The notes under the pieces were generated by a model. It had not been told where the DNA came from and made no database searches. It worked only from the letters and a program-made list of their open reading frames with translations. Of a stretch of 64,000 nucleotides of DNA, positions 8,167-16,391 are shown piece after piece; position 1 is the stretch's first letter; every line of letters starts with the position of its first letter. Made by a program: the position numbers and the translations under genes. The stretch spans positions 1-64,000 of the forward strand of contig JBLMZA010000040.1 of the NCBI GenBank assembly GCA_050258555.1, given 5' to 3'. Origin of the DNA: CAISDA01 sp050258555 (GTDB taxonomy: Bacteria; Bacteroidota; Ignavibacteria; UBA10030; UBA8401).

Positions 8167-10106
8167 TATACTGTGAGTGAGTGGACAGAATTTTCGTGCT
8201 GTATCTGCTTGATGAACTCATCGACCGGCAGCGTGCCGCTGTCGCCATGCTTGTGCCGGCGCACCGCCACCGCGCCCGCCTCCTTCTCCTTTTCGCCGAC
8301 CACGAGCATGTACGGCACCTTCTTCAATTCCCATTCGCGGATCTTGTAGCCGACCTTCTCGTTCCGGTCGTCGATCTCGGCGCGCAATCCTGCGGCCTTC
8401 AGCTTTTCGACCACGGACTGAGCATAGTCCGCATGTCCGGTCGTGATGGGCAGCACCGCCGCCTGCACCGGCGCAAGCCACACGGGAAATTCCCCCGCAA
8501 AATGCTCGATCAGAAGACCGATGAAGCGCTCCATCGATCCGAACGGGGCGCGATGGATGATGACGGGACGATGCTTCTGTCCGTCGGCGCCCGTATACTC
8601 GAGCTGGAAGCGCTCCGGCATCACATAGTCCACCTGGACCGTGCCGAGCTGCCACTGGCGCCCGATCGCGTCCTTCACGATGAAGTCGATCTTCGGGCCG
8701 TAGAACGAGGCCTCGCCGAGGCCGATGAAGTAATCGAGTCCCATTTCATCGGCGACTTCCCTGATCTCGCGCTGCGCCTGCTCCCAGTATTCCGTGTTGC
8801 CTCCGTACTTCTCGACATTCTTGTCGTCGCGGTACGACAGGCGCGTCTTCACTTCCATGCCGAACGTCGTGAAGACAAGCTGCGTCAGCTCGACGACATT
8901 CTTGATCTCCTGCTTCAGCTGATCGTGCGCGCAATAGATGTGCGCATCGTCCTGCGTGAAGCAGCGCACGCGCGTGAATCCGTTGAGCTCGCCCGACTGC
9001 TCATAGCGGTAGACCGTTCCGAACTCCGCCAGGCGCACCGGAAGATCGCGGTACGAACGCGGCTTCGCGCCGTAGATCATGTGGTGATGCGGACAGTTCA
9101 TCGGCTTCAAGAGGAACTGCTCGCCGTCTTCCATCGTAATCGGAGCGAACTGCGATTCCTTGTAATACGGATAATGTCCCGACGTCTTGTACAGATTCAG
9201 ATTCGCGATGTGCGGCGTCACCACGGGCTGATACCCGCGCTTGCGCTGCTCAGTGCGCAGAAAATTCTCGAGCGTCTCGCGGATGATCGTTCCCTTCGGC
9301 AGCCAGATCGGGAGACCCGGTCCGACAAGCGGAGAGAACATGAAGAGCTCGAGCTCGTGTCCGAGCTTGCGATGATCGCGGCGCTTGGCTTCCTCGATCC
9401 GGAAGAGATACTCGTCGAGTTCCTGCTTCGTCGGGAATGTGATGCCGTAGATGCGCTGAAGCATCTTGTTCTTTTCCGAGCCGCGCCAGTAGGCGCCGGC
9501 GATGCTCATCAGCTTGACGAACTTGATCTTTCCTGTCGACGGAAGATGCGGACCGTAGCACAAATCGGTGAAGTTGCCCGAATGATACATGCTGATCTGC
9601 TGGCCCTTGAACTCCTCGAGCAGCTCCAGCTTGTACGGATCGCCCTTCTTCGTGAAATAATCGACCGCCTCTTCCCACTTCACTTCGCTGCGCTCGTAGG
9701 GAACGTCGCGCTTCGAAAGCTCGAGCATCTTCGCTTCGATCGCCTGCAAATCGGCCTGCGTGAGCGAATGGTCGCCCATGTCGATATCGTAATAGAATCC
9801 GTTTTCGATTGCGGGACCGATGCCGAATTTCGTTCCGGGAAACAATGCTTCGATGGCTTCGGCCATCAGATGGGCCGAACTGTGCCAATAGGTGTCTTTG
9901 CCTTCAGGATCGTTCCATGTCAGGATTTTTATCGCCGCATCCGTCGTGATCGGCCGCTGAAGATCCCACACTTCCCCGTTCACCGAAACGGAGAGGGCGT
10001 TCTTCGCAAGACCGCGGCTGATCGATTCCGCCACCTGCATGCCGGTCGTGCCCTGCTCGAAGGATTTCGTGCTGCCGTCTGGAAATGTTAATGTGATCGT
10101 CGACAT
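8166..10106 (-). CDS. thrS: Threonine--tRNA ligase
   Basis: Charges tRNA-Thr and edits Ser-tRNA. The protein has the TGS domain (about 1-65), the editing domain (about 70-225), the class II core with the zinc-site Cys in LKPMNCPHHHMIYG, and an anticodon-binding domain at the C-terminus. I start at ATG 10106 (MSTITLTFPDG, 646 aa); an ATG at 10142 would add 12 unlikely residues encoded inside a terminator-like hairpin. Its stop codon overlaps the infC ribosome-binding site. A promoter and a hairpin lie in the leader. Confidence 0.97.
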   Translation of the reverse strand: MSTITLTFPDGSTKSFEQGTTGMQVAESISRGLAKNALSVSVNGEVWDLQRPITTDAAIKILTWNDPEGKDTYWHSSAHLMAEAIEALFPGTKFGIGPAIENGFYYDIDMGDHSLTQADLQAIEAKMLELSKRDVPYERSEVKWEEAVDYFTKKGDPYKLELLEEFKGQQISMYHSGNFTDLCYGPHLPSTGKIKFVKLMSIAGAYWRGSEKNKMLQRIYGITFPTKQELDEYLFRIEEAKRRDHRKLGHELELFMFSPLVGPGLPIWLPKGTIIRETLENFLRTEQRKRGYQPVVTPHIANLNLYKTSGHYPYYKESQFAPITMEDGEQFLLKPMNCPHHHMIYGAKPRSYRDLPVRLAEFGTVYRYEQSGELNGFTRVRCFTQDDAHIYCAHDQLKQEIKNVVELTQLVFTTFGMEVKTRLSYRDDKNVEKYGGNTEYWEQAQREIREVADEMGLDYFIGLGEASFYGPKIDFIVKDAIGRQWQLGTVQVDYVMPERFQLEYTGADGQKHRPVIIHRAPFGSMERFIGLLIEHFAGEFPVWLAPVQAAVLPITTGHADYAQSVVEKLKAAGLRAEIDDRNEKVGYKIREWELKKVPYMLVVGEKEKEAGAVAVRRHKHGDSGTLPVDEFIKQIQHENSVHSLTV

Positions 10107-10115
10107 TCTCTTGTT

Positions 10116-10150
10116 CAATAAAAATAAAAAATCGGAGTCCATGACTCCGA
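10116..10150 (-). terminator. Terminator-like hairpin in thrS leader
   Basis: Stem TCGGAGTC / GACTCCGA (8 bp, loop ATG) is followed on the minus strand by TTTTTTATTTTTATTG and then the thrS start ten bases further. Because a promoter lies upstream (10180-10208), the hairpin is inside the thrS leader and can act as an attenuator. The segment CTCC-GTC-GGAG just 5' of it offers a small mutually exclusive stem. No Thr-rich leader ORF is visible, and no T-box specifier or T-box sequence was recognised. Confidence 0.7.
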
Positions 10151-10179
10151 CGGAGATACCCTGTGCTGCATTAGTATCA

Positions 10180-10208
10180 ATGATACAAAAAAATGCTCAT
10201 TAATGCAA
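10180..10208 (-). promoter_or_regulatory. Sigma70-type promoter for thrS operon
   Basis: -35 TTGCAT (10208-10203), 17-base spacer, -10 TATCAT (10185-10180) on the minus strand, in the gap after the thioredoxin-like gene. It would start RNA near 10173, giving a leader of about 65 bases that contains the hairpin at 10132-10150. Confidence 0.55.
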
Positions 10209-10242
10209 GATTTTTGCGCCGCCTGAAGGCTTTTCCGGCGTT

Positions 10243-10755
10243 TCAGGGCCGGTGCCCGAGCATGAGCCGGAGATCCTCTTCAACGCTTTCGCGCGGCTGC
10301 TCGACGATGCGTCCAGCCTCGTTCGAGCCGTCATAGACGATCAGTGTGGGCACCTTTGTGACGCCGTAGCGCTCGGGAACATCGCTGTCGGCCTTTTTCA
10401 GGTGATCCAGGCCGTAGAGTTCGATCTGTCCGGGTCCGATTGCCAGTTGATCGAAGACTTTGAACATCTTCGGCACTTCGGCCTTCGAATCGGAGCACCA
10501 GGTGCCGAGAAAGAGCACAAAGCGCAGGTCCTTCGCCTTCGGCTTCAGCGCCGCCATCGAGGCGCTGTCGGGCTGATACCGCCGGTATCCGGCCTGAAAC
10601 CAGGTGAATGTCGTGTCGCCTTCGAGCGCGGCGCGCGTCAGTTTCCCCACAAGCACCTTCCTGCCGGACAAATCGGTCTCGATGCGGTACGAGTCGGGGG
10701 TCGAAGAACATGCTGCAAGTGTCATGGCTGCGGCACAAATGATGAACAATTTCAT
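10243..10755 (-). CDS. Thioredoxin-fold lipoprotein, single-cysteine
   Basis: Probable periplasm-facing lipoprotein: a hydrophobic leader ends in lipobox LAAC with Cys16. The rest resembles the thioredoxin/TlpA fold, with FLGTWCSDSKAEVP at about 93-106 in the position of the redox motif and a cis-proline-like TKVPTLIVYD segment. The usual CxxC is WCSDS, so only one cysteine remains; a two-cysteine dithiol cycle is not possible. WC-S-D-S variants are known in Bacteroidota. It lies 13 bases downstream of nadK and probably shares its transcript. Function unknown beyond the fold. Confidence 0.8.
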   Translation of the reverse strand: MKLFIICAAAMTLAACSSTPDSYRIETDLSGRKVLVGKLTRAALEGDTTFTWFQAGYRRYQPDSASMAALKPKAKDLRFVLFLGTWCSDSKAEVPKMFKVFDQLAIGPGQIELYGLDHLKKADSDVPERYGVTKVPTLIVYDGSNEAGRIVEQPRESVEEDLRLMLGHRP

Positions 10756-10768
10756 GATGGTCGGGAAT

Positions 10769-11668
10769 TTATTTCATGCTGCTGCGGGGATAGACGCGCA
10801 GGTCCCGTCCCCATAACAGCTTCGCGCGAAGCACATCGTAATAGCTCCGGTCTTTCGGTTTCACGAGCTTGATCGTGTAATCGGCCTTCTGCACGATCAC
10901 GGTGACCGGAGGCGTCACGACGAGTTCCTGCTGGCCGTCGGCCGTCACGCGCGCCTCGGCGGCCGTGTCTTCGATATCGATGCGTATGATGCTCTCGTCG
11001 GGGACGATCATCGAACGTGCGGTCAGCGTGTGGGGCGAGATGGGCTGCACGGTGAGCACATCGGTCGTCGGCACGACGATCGGGCCGCCGGCGGCAAGCG
11101 CGTAGCCCGTGGTCCCGGTTGGCGTGGCGATGATGAGGCCGTCGCCCGTGTAGCTGATAAGGTAATCGTTGTCGACGAATGTCGTGAGCTGTATGGCGCG
11201 CGATGAGCTGCTTTTGTCGACGACCACGTCGTTGAGCGCGGTCATCTCGGTATCCGTTCCTTCGATCGTCACCTTGATCACGGTGCGCTCTTCGACGGCA
11301 TGCTGGTTGTTCAGAATGTCGCGGATGAAGGCGTCCATCTCATCGAGCGAGAGTTCGGCCAGGAATCCGAGCTTGCCGAGATTGATGCCGACAATCGGCA
11401 CCTGCGCCCTGCCCACCATGCGCGCCGTGGAAAGGATCGTGCCGTCTCCGCCGAAGGCGATGATGATATCGCTCTGATGCACGAGCTTCTCGTCGTCGAG
11501 CAGCTGATGCTTCGGGATGAGCTTCGATCCGAATTTTTTATTGACGATCCTGCCCAGTTCTTCATGGACAAGAAATTCGATTTCGTCTTTTTCTTCGCAG
11601 TTCAGGATGCGGAGCACCGCATCGCTGACGGTCTCTTTTGTCAGGTTACCGACAATTCCGAATTTCAT
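10769..11668 (-). CDS. nadK: NAD kinase
   Basis: Makes NADP from NAD and ATP or polyphosphate. The 299-residue protein begins MKFGIVGNLTKE and carries the GGDGT motif (IIAFGGDGTILSTAR) and the downstream GTTGYALAAGGPIV segment characteristic of the family. I start at ATG 11668; an upstream start at 11722 would add 18 residues lying inside the preceding gene. The start overlaps the end of the glycosyltransferase gene by 23 bases, implying translational coupling. Confidence 0.96.
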   Translation of the reverse strand: MKFGIVGNLTKETVSDAVLRILNCEEKDEIEFLVHEELGRIVNKKFGSKLIPKHQLLDDEKLVHQSDIIIAFGGDGTILSTARMVGRAQVPIVGINLGKLGFLAELSLDEMDAFIRDILNNQHAVEERTVIKVTIEGTDTEMTALNDVVVDKSSSSRAIQLTTFVDNDYLISYTGDGLIIATPTGTTGYALAAGGPIVVPTTDVLTVQPISPHTLTARSMIVPDESIIRIDIEDTAAEARVTADGQQELVVTPPVTVIVQKADYTIKLVKPKDRSYYDVLRAKLLWGRDLRVYPRSSMK

Positions 11669-12416
11669 TATTGTGGCCTTTATTCTGCAGTTCCCACAAC
11701 TTTGCGTATTTCGTGAACACATACGCCGAAGACAGCAGCGCCAGCACGAGTCCCTGCATCCCGTCCAGAAATCCGCGCCTGATCACATACATTTTCACGA
11801 ACAGCCACGCCGGCCGGATGAGGAGATCGCTGCGGCCGAAGCGCTTCTTCCGTGCGTCGGCCTCGCAGGCGGCCAGCGTGGTATACCGGTTGAACTTTTC
11901 GAAATAATGATACAGGTTCGGATCGGTATCGTGCAGCAGATCGTGTGAAAGATCGGCAATATTTCCCTCAATTACCAGCCCCTCGTGCACCGCCGCATCG
12001 GTGAAGCGGGCCTTGTCCTTCCTGAAGAGACGCGTCACGCGCCCCGGATACCAACCCGAATGCCGGATCCACCGGCCGAGAAAATAGGCGCGGCGTGCGA
12101 CTCTGTAGGCCGAGTGCGCCGAAGAGCGGAGATCGAGGCGCGCGATTTCTTCGGCCAATTCCGGCATCACACGCTCGTCGGCATCGAGCCACAAGACCCA
12201 GTCGTGAACGGTTTGTTCCACGGCGAATTGCTTCGCCCTGGAGAATCCCTCCCACTTCCTCACATGCACCTTCGACGTATGGCGGCGCGCCCGCTCGACG
12301 GTATCGTCGGCGCTTTCGGCATCGACGACCACGATGTCGTCCGACCAGCGCACGCTCTCGAGGCAGGCGTCGATATTGCGCGCCTCATTCTTCGTGATGA
12401 CGATGACCGAGATCAT
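11646..12416 (-). CDS. WaaE/KdtX-type glycosyltransferase family 2
   Basis: Probable inverting GT-A glycosyltransferase adding a sugar to the LPS or lipooligosaccharide inner core. The 256-residue protein starts MISVIVITKNEARNIDACL, has the acidic WLDADE motif where UDP-sugar and metal bind (about residues 82-87), and a C-terminal hydrophobic helix. I start at ATG 12416, which overlaps the ligase-like gene by four bases (ATGA). It is a paralog of the gene at 15551-16381, flanking the ligase and MsbA genes. Sugar and acceptor are unknown. Confidence 0.88.
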   Translation of the reverse strand: MISVIVITKNEARNIDACLESVRWSDDIVVVDAESADDTVERARRHTSKVHVRKWEGFSRAKQFAVEQTVHDWVLWLDADERVMPELAEEIARLDLRSSAHSAYRVARRAYFLGRWIRHSGWYPGRVTRLFRKDKARFTDAAVHEGLVIEGNIADLSHDLLHDTDPNLYHYFEKFNRYTTLAACEADARKKRFGRSDLLIRPAWLFVKMYVIRRGFLDGMQGLVLALLSSAYVFTKYAKLWELQNKGHNNEIRNCR

Positions 12417-13603
12417 GCGGCGTTCTCTTTCCTTCCCGCCTCTGATGCGACGTCTGCGCGTCCGGCGGCAAGCGCCAGGCCGATGAAGAACCACAGGAAG
12501 ACCATCACTTCGTGGTCGCCGAAATTCCATTCGAACAGTCCGTTCACATGAAACGCACAATAGGCCGCCAGCACTCCGGCGGCAATCGATCCGGAGAGCC
12601 AGTCTGTCTTGTGCGCGCGATAGAGGCGGACAAGGACGAGGCCGATCTGCACAAAAAGCGCACAGACGACCGCGAGTCCCGCCGCGCCGAGCGTGACCAG
12701 CAGCGTGACGAAGTTATTGTGCAGATGTCCGCCGGTTTCGGGATCCCACGGTTCCTTGTAGCGCTCATAGAATACATGGAGATCGGTGTCGCCCACGCCG
12801 AGCAGCGGATAATCGTGCGCGATCTTCAGTCCCGTCTGCCACATATGGATGCGCCCGTAATTGCTCGGGTGCGACATGTCGACGATCGAGCGGGCGCGGT
12901 CCACCTGATGCGCCGGCGCGAAGAGGAAGAAGGCGGCGATGAGGGCCGCAAGCACGAAGAGGAATTTTCTGTACTGGATGACCGCGATCACCACGCCGCC
13001 GGCGATGAAGCCGAGCCATGAGCTGCGCGTGTTCGTGAGCATGAGCGCCAAGAGGATCGGCAGAAGGAATGCGGCAAGGAGCCATTTCTCGCGCTTCGGC
13101 GTCGAGCGGCTGATGAGAAACGGCAGGATCACGAGCGCCGACATCATCTTCAGTCCGCCTGCGGTCATATACGACTGGAAAATATTGAGCCGGTCTTTGT
13201 GCTCGGCGAAATAGACGCCCGTTTCCACAAGCGACAGTGCGGCCACGACGCCAAGCAGCATGAGCAGTCCCGTCCGGAGGCGTTCCTTCGAATCGAACGC
13301 CAGAAGCGACGCATAGACGATCGAGATCAAAAGCAGGCGCTTCGCATTGTGGAAGGCATCGGCAGGATACACGGCAAACGCCGCCGTAACGAGTTCGATC
13401 GCGCAATAGGCAAGAAAATACCAGTCGAGGTCCGTGCGCGGAACGATCCACCGCTTCTCGCGCGCCATCCAGACGGCCATCACGATGAGCATGGCGCCGA
13501 AGGCAAGCGATGCGGCGGCGATCGAGGCCGAGATCACGCACACCTGCAGCATGAGCATGAGAAAGAGAATGGCGCCGAAACGCGAGGAACGCTGTTGATC
13601 CAT
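12413..13603 (-). CDS. O-antigen ligase family membrane protein
   Basis: Polytopic inner-membrane protein of 396 residues with about 10-12 hydrophobic segments and a large periplasmic loop containing GRIHMWQTGLKIAHDYPLLG and GHLHNNFV, the Wzy_C/WaaL-type signature. Such proteins ligate or polymerise undecaprenyl-linked glycans onto lipid A-core or other acceptors. Start MDQQRSS at 13603 is chosen over an ATG at 13681 that would overlap msbA. A palindromic repeat lies between it and msbA. Whether it is a ligase or a polymerase cannot be decided from sequence. Confidence 0.82.
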   Translation of the reverse strand: MDQQRSSRFGAILFLMLMLQVCVISASIAAASLAFGAMLIVMAVWMAREKRWIVPRTDLDWYFLAYCAIELVTAAFAVYPADAFHNAKRLLLISIVYASLLAFDSKERLRTGLLMLLGVVAALSLVETGVYFAEHKDRLNIFQSYMTAGGLKMMSALVILPFLISRSTPKREKWLLAAFLLPILLALMLTNTRSSWLGFIAGGVVIAVIQYRKFLFVLAALIAAFFLFAPAHQVDRARSIVDMSHPSNYGRIHMWQTGLKIAHDYPLLGVGDTDLHVFYERYKEPWDPETGGHLHNNFVTLLVTLGAAGLAVVCALFVQIGLVLVRLYRAHKTDWLSGSIAAGVLAAYCAFHVNGLFEWNFGDHEVMVFLWFFIGLALAAGRADVASEAGRKENAA

Positions 13604-13616
13604 AATTGATTGTTTT

Positions 13617-13655
13617 ATGTGGGACGAAGCATTTGTTCGCCCCGTCGTTTCACAT
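13617..13655 (+). repeat. Dispersed palindromic repeat, copy A
   Basis: Begins ATGTGGGACGAAGC and continues to GTTCGCCCC and CACAT, forming an imperfect hairpin with outer arms ATGTG/CACAT. The first 14 bases match copies at 33917 and 39842 with one substitution (GGGA for GGGG). Located between msbA and the ligase-like gene and touching the msbA stop codon. Confidence 0.6.
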
Positions 13656-15554
13656 CTGTGCCGTCTGAAACTGCATATCATGCAGCTTCCGGTAGACGCC
13701 CTGCGTCTGCTTCATGAGTTCGACGTGGCGCCCTTCCTGAACGATCCTCCCTGCTTCGAGCACCAGAATGCGGTCGGCATTGCGGATGGTCGAGAGCCGG
13801 TGCGCGATCACGAATGACGTGCGGTTCTGCATCAGGTGTTCGATCGCCTCCTGCACCAGAATTTCGCTTTCCGAGTCGAGCGCCGATGTCGCCTCATCCA
13901 GAATCATGATCGGCGGATTCTTCAGAAGCGCCCGGGCAATCGACAGTCGCTGGCGCTGTCCGCCCGAAAGCTTCACGCCCCGGTCTCCGATCATCGTGTC
14001 GAAGCCCTCCGGCATCGCATCGATGAATGTGAGCGCATTGGCGGCCGCGGCGGCCGCGCGGATCTTCTCTTCGGGGCAATTGCCGATGCCGTAGGCGATG
14101 TTGTTGCGGACCGTGTCGTTGAAGAGAATCGTTTCCTGCGTCACGATGCCGATCTGTTCGCGGAGCGATTTCACATCGAGGCGGCGGAGATCCACGCCGT
14201 CGATGAGTATCGAGCCTTCCGTCGGATCGTAGAAGCGCGGCAGCAGATCGACCATCGTCGTTTTGCCTCCGCCGCTGGGTCCGACGATCGCGACGACCTC
14301 CCCCTTCTTCACGCGGACGTTCACATGCGAGAGCACCTCGCGCACCTCGTTCTCCTCCGATGTATAGCCGAATGACACGTCGCGGAATTCGATTTCACGA
14401 CTGATCCCCTCGAGCGTCGCGGCATCGGCGGCATTCCGGATCTTCGGCTCGGTGTCCAGAATTTCGAAGATGCGCTTGCCGGCCGCGGCGAATTCCTGAA
14501 GCCGGTTGTGCACGCTCGAGAGCTCCTTGACGGGAGGCATGAGCTGGAAGATCGCAAAAAGGAATCCGAGAAATTCCGACGCCCTCATTTCGCCCGTGAT
14601 CAGCACCTGCCGGCCGCCGTACCAGATGATCGCCGCGCCGGCTATGACCGAGAGGAGCTCCGTCGTCGGCGACGCCAGATTGCGGATGCGCGTGATGTGC
14701 AGAATCGTTCTGAAATAGCTGTTGGTCTCGCGCCGGAATTTGCGGTTTTCGAATTCCTCCATCGCGAACGCCTTCACCACCTTCACATTCGAGATCGTCT
14801 CCTGCAGCACCGATGTGATATCGGCCATCTTCTCCTGCATGATGCCGCTCTGCTTGTAGAGGCGAAGGCCGATCGCGCTCACCAGAAGCAGGATCACCGG
14901 AAAGACGAGAAACGCCAGAAGCGTGAGCTTCCAGCTCAGCGCCAGCGCCATGCCGAGAAACACGATGATGAGCAGCGGCTGCTTAAGCATGGTGACGAAT
15001 GTGGCCGAGACGCCGCCGTTGACCACGTTCACGTCGTTGGTAACGCGCGAGATGAGATTGCCCGTGCGCTCGTTCGTGAAGTAGCTGAGCGAGAGGTTGT
15101 GCATATGCTCGTAGAGCTGATTGCGTATATCCATCATCGATCCCTGCTCGACGTACGCCATCGTGTACGACTGCAGATAATCGAACACGTTCTTCAGGAG
15201 GAAGACGATGAGAATGATGATGCAGATCTTGTAGAGCGTCGATGTCTTGTCGCCGGCGAAGAGATACGAGTTGAACATCCTCTGCGCCTCCTCCTTGATC
15301 GACGAGACATGCGAGACGATGGAGCCGTCACCCGCCCCTTCGGGCGCCTGTGCCGCCTGCGGCTGCGATGCATCCGGCGCCGCGGCGCTCCCCTGCACCG
15401 ATGCAGACTGCGTGAAGAGCGTCTCAAGCAGCGGGATGGTCAGATAGATCGACGCGCCGCTGAGCACGGTGAAGAAGACGGTGCAGAGCGTTGAAAGCAG
15501 GAGCCACTTCCAATACGGTCGGACGTATCCGAGAATACGGAGAAAAATTTTCAT
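13650..15554 (-). CDS. msbA: MsbA-type lipid flippase ABC transporter
   Basis: Half-size ABC exporter fused to its own ATPase. The 634-residue protein has six transmembrane helices in the first ~360 residues, with an inserted A/Q/P-rich periplasmic loop after helix 1 (about 50-75), then an NBD with Walker A GPSGGGKTT, signature LSGGQRQR and Walker B ILDEATSALD. Such transporters flip lipid A-core or other lipids across the inner membrane, which fits the flanking LPS genes. Its start overlaps the preceding glycosyltransferase by four bases. A multidrug role cannot be excluded. Confidence 0.9.
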   Translation of the reverse strand: MKIFLRILGYVRPYWKWLLLSTLCTVFFTVLSGASIYLTIPLLETLFTQSASVQGSAAAPDASQPQAAQAPEGAGDGSIVSHVSSIKEEAQRMFNSYLFAGDKTSTLYKICIIILIVFLLKNVFDYLQSYTMAYVEQGSMMDIRNQLYEHMHNLSLSYFTNERTGNLISRVTNDVNVVNGGVSATFVTMLKQPLLIIVFLGMALALSWKLTLLAFLVFPVILLLVSAIGLRLYKQSGIMQEKMADITSVLQETISNVKVVKAFAMEEFENRKFRRETNSYFRTILHITRIRNLASPTTELLSVIAGAAIIWYGGRQVLITGEMRASEFLGFLFAIFQLMPPVKELSSVHNRLQEFAAAGKRIFEILDTEPKIRNAADAATLEGISREIEFRDVSFGYTSEENEVREVLSHVNVRVKKGEVVAIVGPSGGGKTTMVDLLPRFYDPTEGSILIDGVDLRRLDVKSLREQIGIVTQETILFNDTVRNNIAYGIGNCPEEKIRAAAAAANALTFIDAMPEGFDTMIGDRGVKLSGGQRQRLSIARALLKNPPIMILDEATSALDSESEILVQEAIEHLMQNRTSFVIAHRLSTIRNADRILVLEAGRIVQEGRHVELMKQTQGVYRKLHDMQFQTAQM

Positions 15555-16381
15555 GATGAGCGAAGCCGTTTAATGGCGAGAAGATCCTCGCTGCCGACAG
15601 GCGGAAGCTCGGCGTCGTGCTTGCGCGCGCGCTGATACTCCCAGCTCTTGGCATAGACAAGTAATTTGTAAAGGGACGAATAGACCGCCAGAAGGAAGCC
15701 CTCCATGCCGTCTCTGTATCCCTTGAGCGAGATGAACATGCGCAGAAACAGCGCGATCGGATTGAGCACGCAGTGGTACCAGCGGATGACCGCATCGGGG
15801 CGCTCGGAAAGCTTGTTCATCACATCGAGCGACGTATAGTCGTTCATCTTTTCGAGGTACTGATGCAGCGAATCGTACGTGTAGTGGTTGAGCGCCGATG
15901 TGAGCGTGCCGATGGCGCCGTCGATCTCGAAGCCTTCATGCACCGGACGGTGGTTCATGCGCGCGGAGGAACGCTTGAAAAGGCGCATCTGCCAGCCCGG
16001 ATACCACCCGCCGTACCGGATCCAGCGTCCCAGAAAGAAGCTCTTGCGCGGAATGCGGTAGCCTGCAGGCGATCCGTCGCCGCCATTGTCCGTCACGCGC
16101 AGGATCTCCGTGCGCAGTTCCTCGGTCGATTCCTCGTCGGCATCCATCGAAAGCACCCATTCGTTCCGCGCCTGGGCGACGGCGAATTCCTTCTGCAGTG
16201 CGAATCCCTGCCACGCGCGCTCGATCACGCGCGCTCCGAGCGACACGGCCAGCTCCGCCGTGCGGTCGGTGCTCTGCGCATCGACGACGATCACTTCATC
16301 GGCCCACCGGACGCTCGTGATGCAGCGTCCGATGTTGCGTTCCTCGTTCTTGGTGATAATAACGACTGATATTCGCTGCAT
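15551..16381 (-). CDS. WaaE/KdtX-type glycosyltransferase family 2 (paralog)
   Basis: 276-residue GT2 enzyme beginning MQRISVVIITKNEERNIGRC, with the acidic SMDADEES motif at about 84-91. It closely parallels the gene at 11646-12416, including the FFLGRWIRYGGWYPGW segment and the C-terminal KSWEYQ tail. It probably adds another core sugar. It lies 10 bases downstream of leuS and overlaps msbA by four bases, so it is transcribed with the LPS genes. Confidence 0.88.
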   Translation of the reverse strand: MQRISVVIITKNEERNIGRCITSVRWADEVIVVDAQSTDRTAELAVSLGARVIERAWQGFALQKEFAVAQARNEWVLSMDADEESTEELRTEILRVTDNGGDGSPAGYRIPRKSFFLGRWIRYGGWYPGWQMRLFKRSSARMNHRPVHEGFEIDGAIGTLTSALNHYTYDSLHQYLEKMNDYTSLDVMNKLSERPDAVIRWYHCVLNPIALFLRMFISLKGYRDGMEGFLLAVYSSLYKLLVYAKSWEYQRARKHDAELPPVGSEDLLAIKRLRSS

Positions 16382-16391
16382 AGACAGTGCG

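Noticed and set aside
10107..10242. T-box riboswitch upstream of thrS
   Set aside because: The leader is too short and no T-box sequence or specifier loop is visible; T-boxes are not expected in this phylum.
11028..11046. Apparent further copy of the palindromic repeat (GTGTGGGGCGAGATG) in nadK
   Set aside because: It lies inside conserved nadK coding sequence, diverges after ten bases and has no pairing arm.
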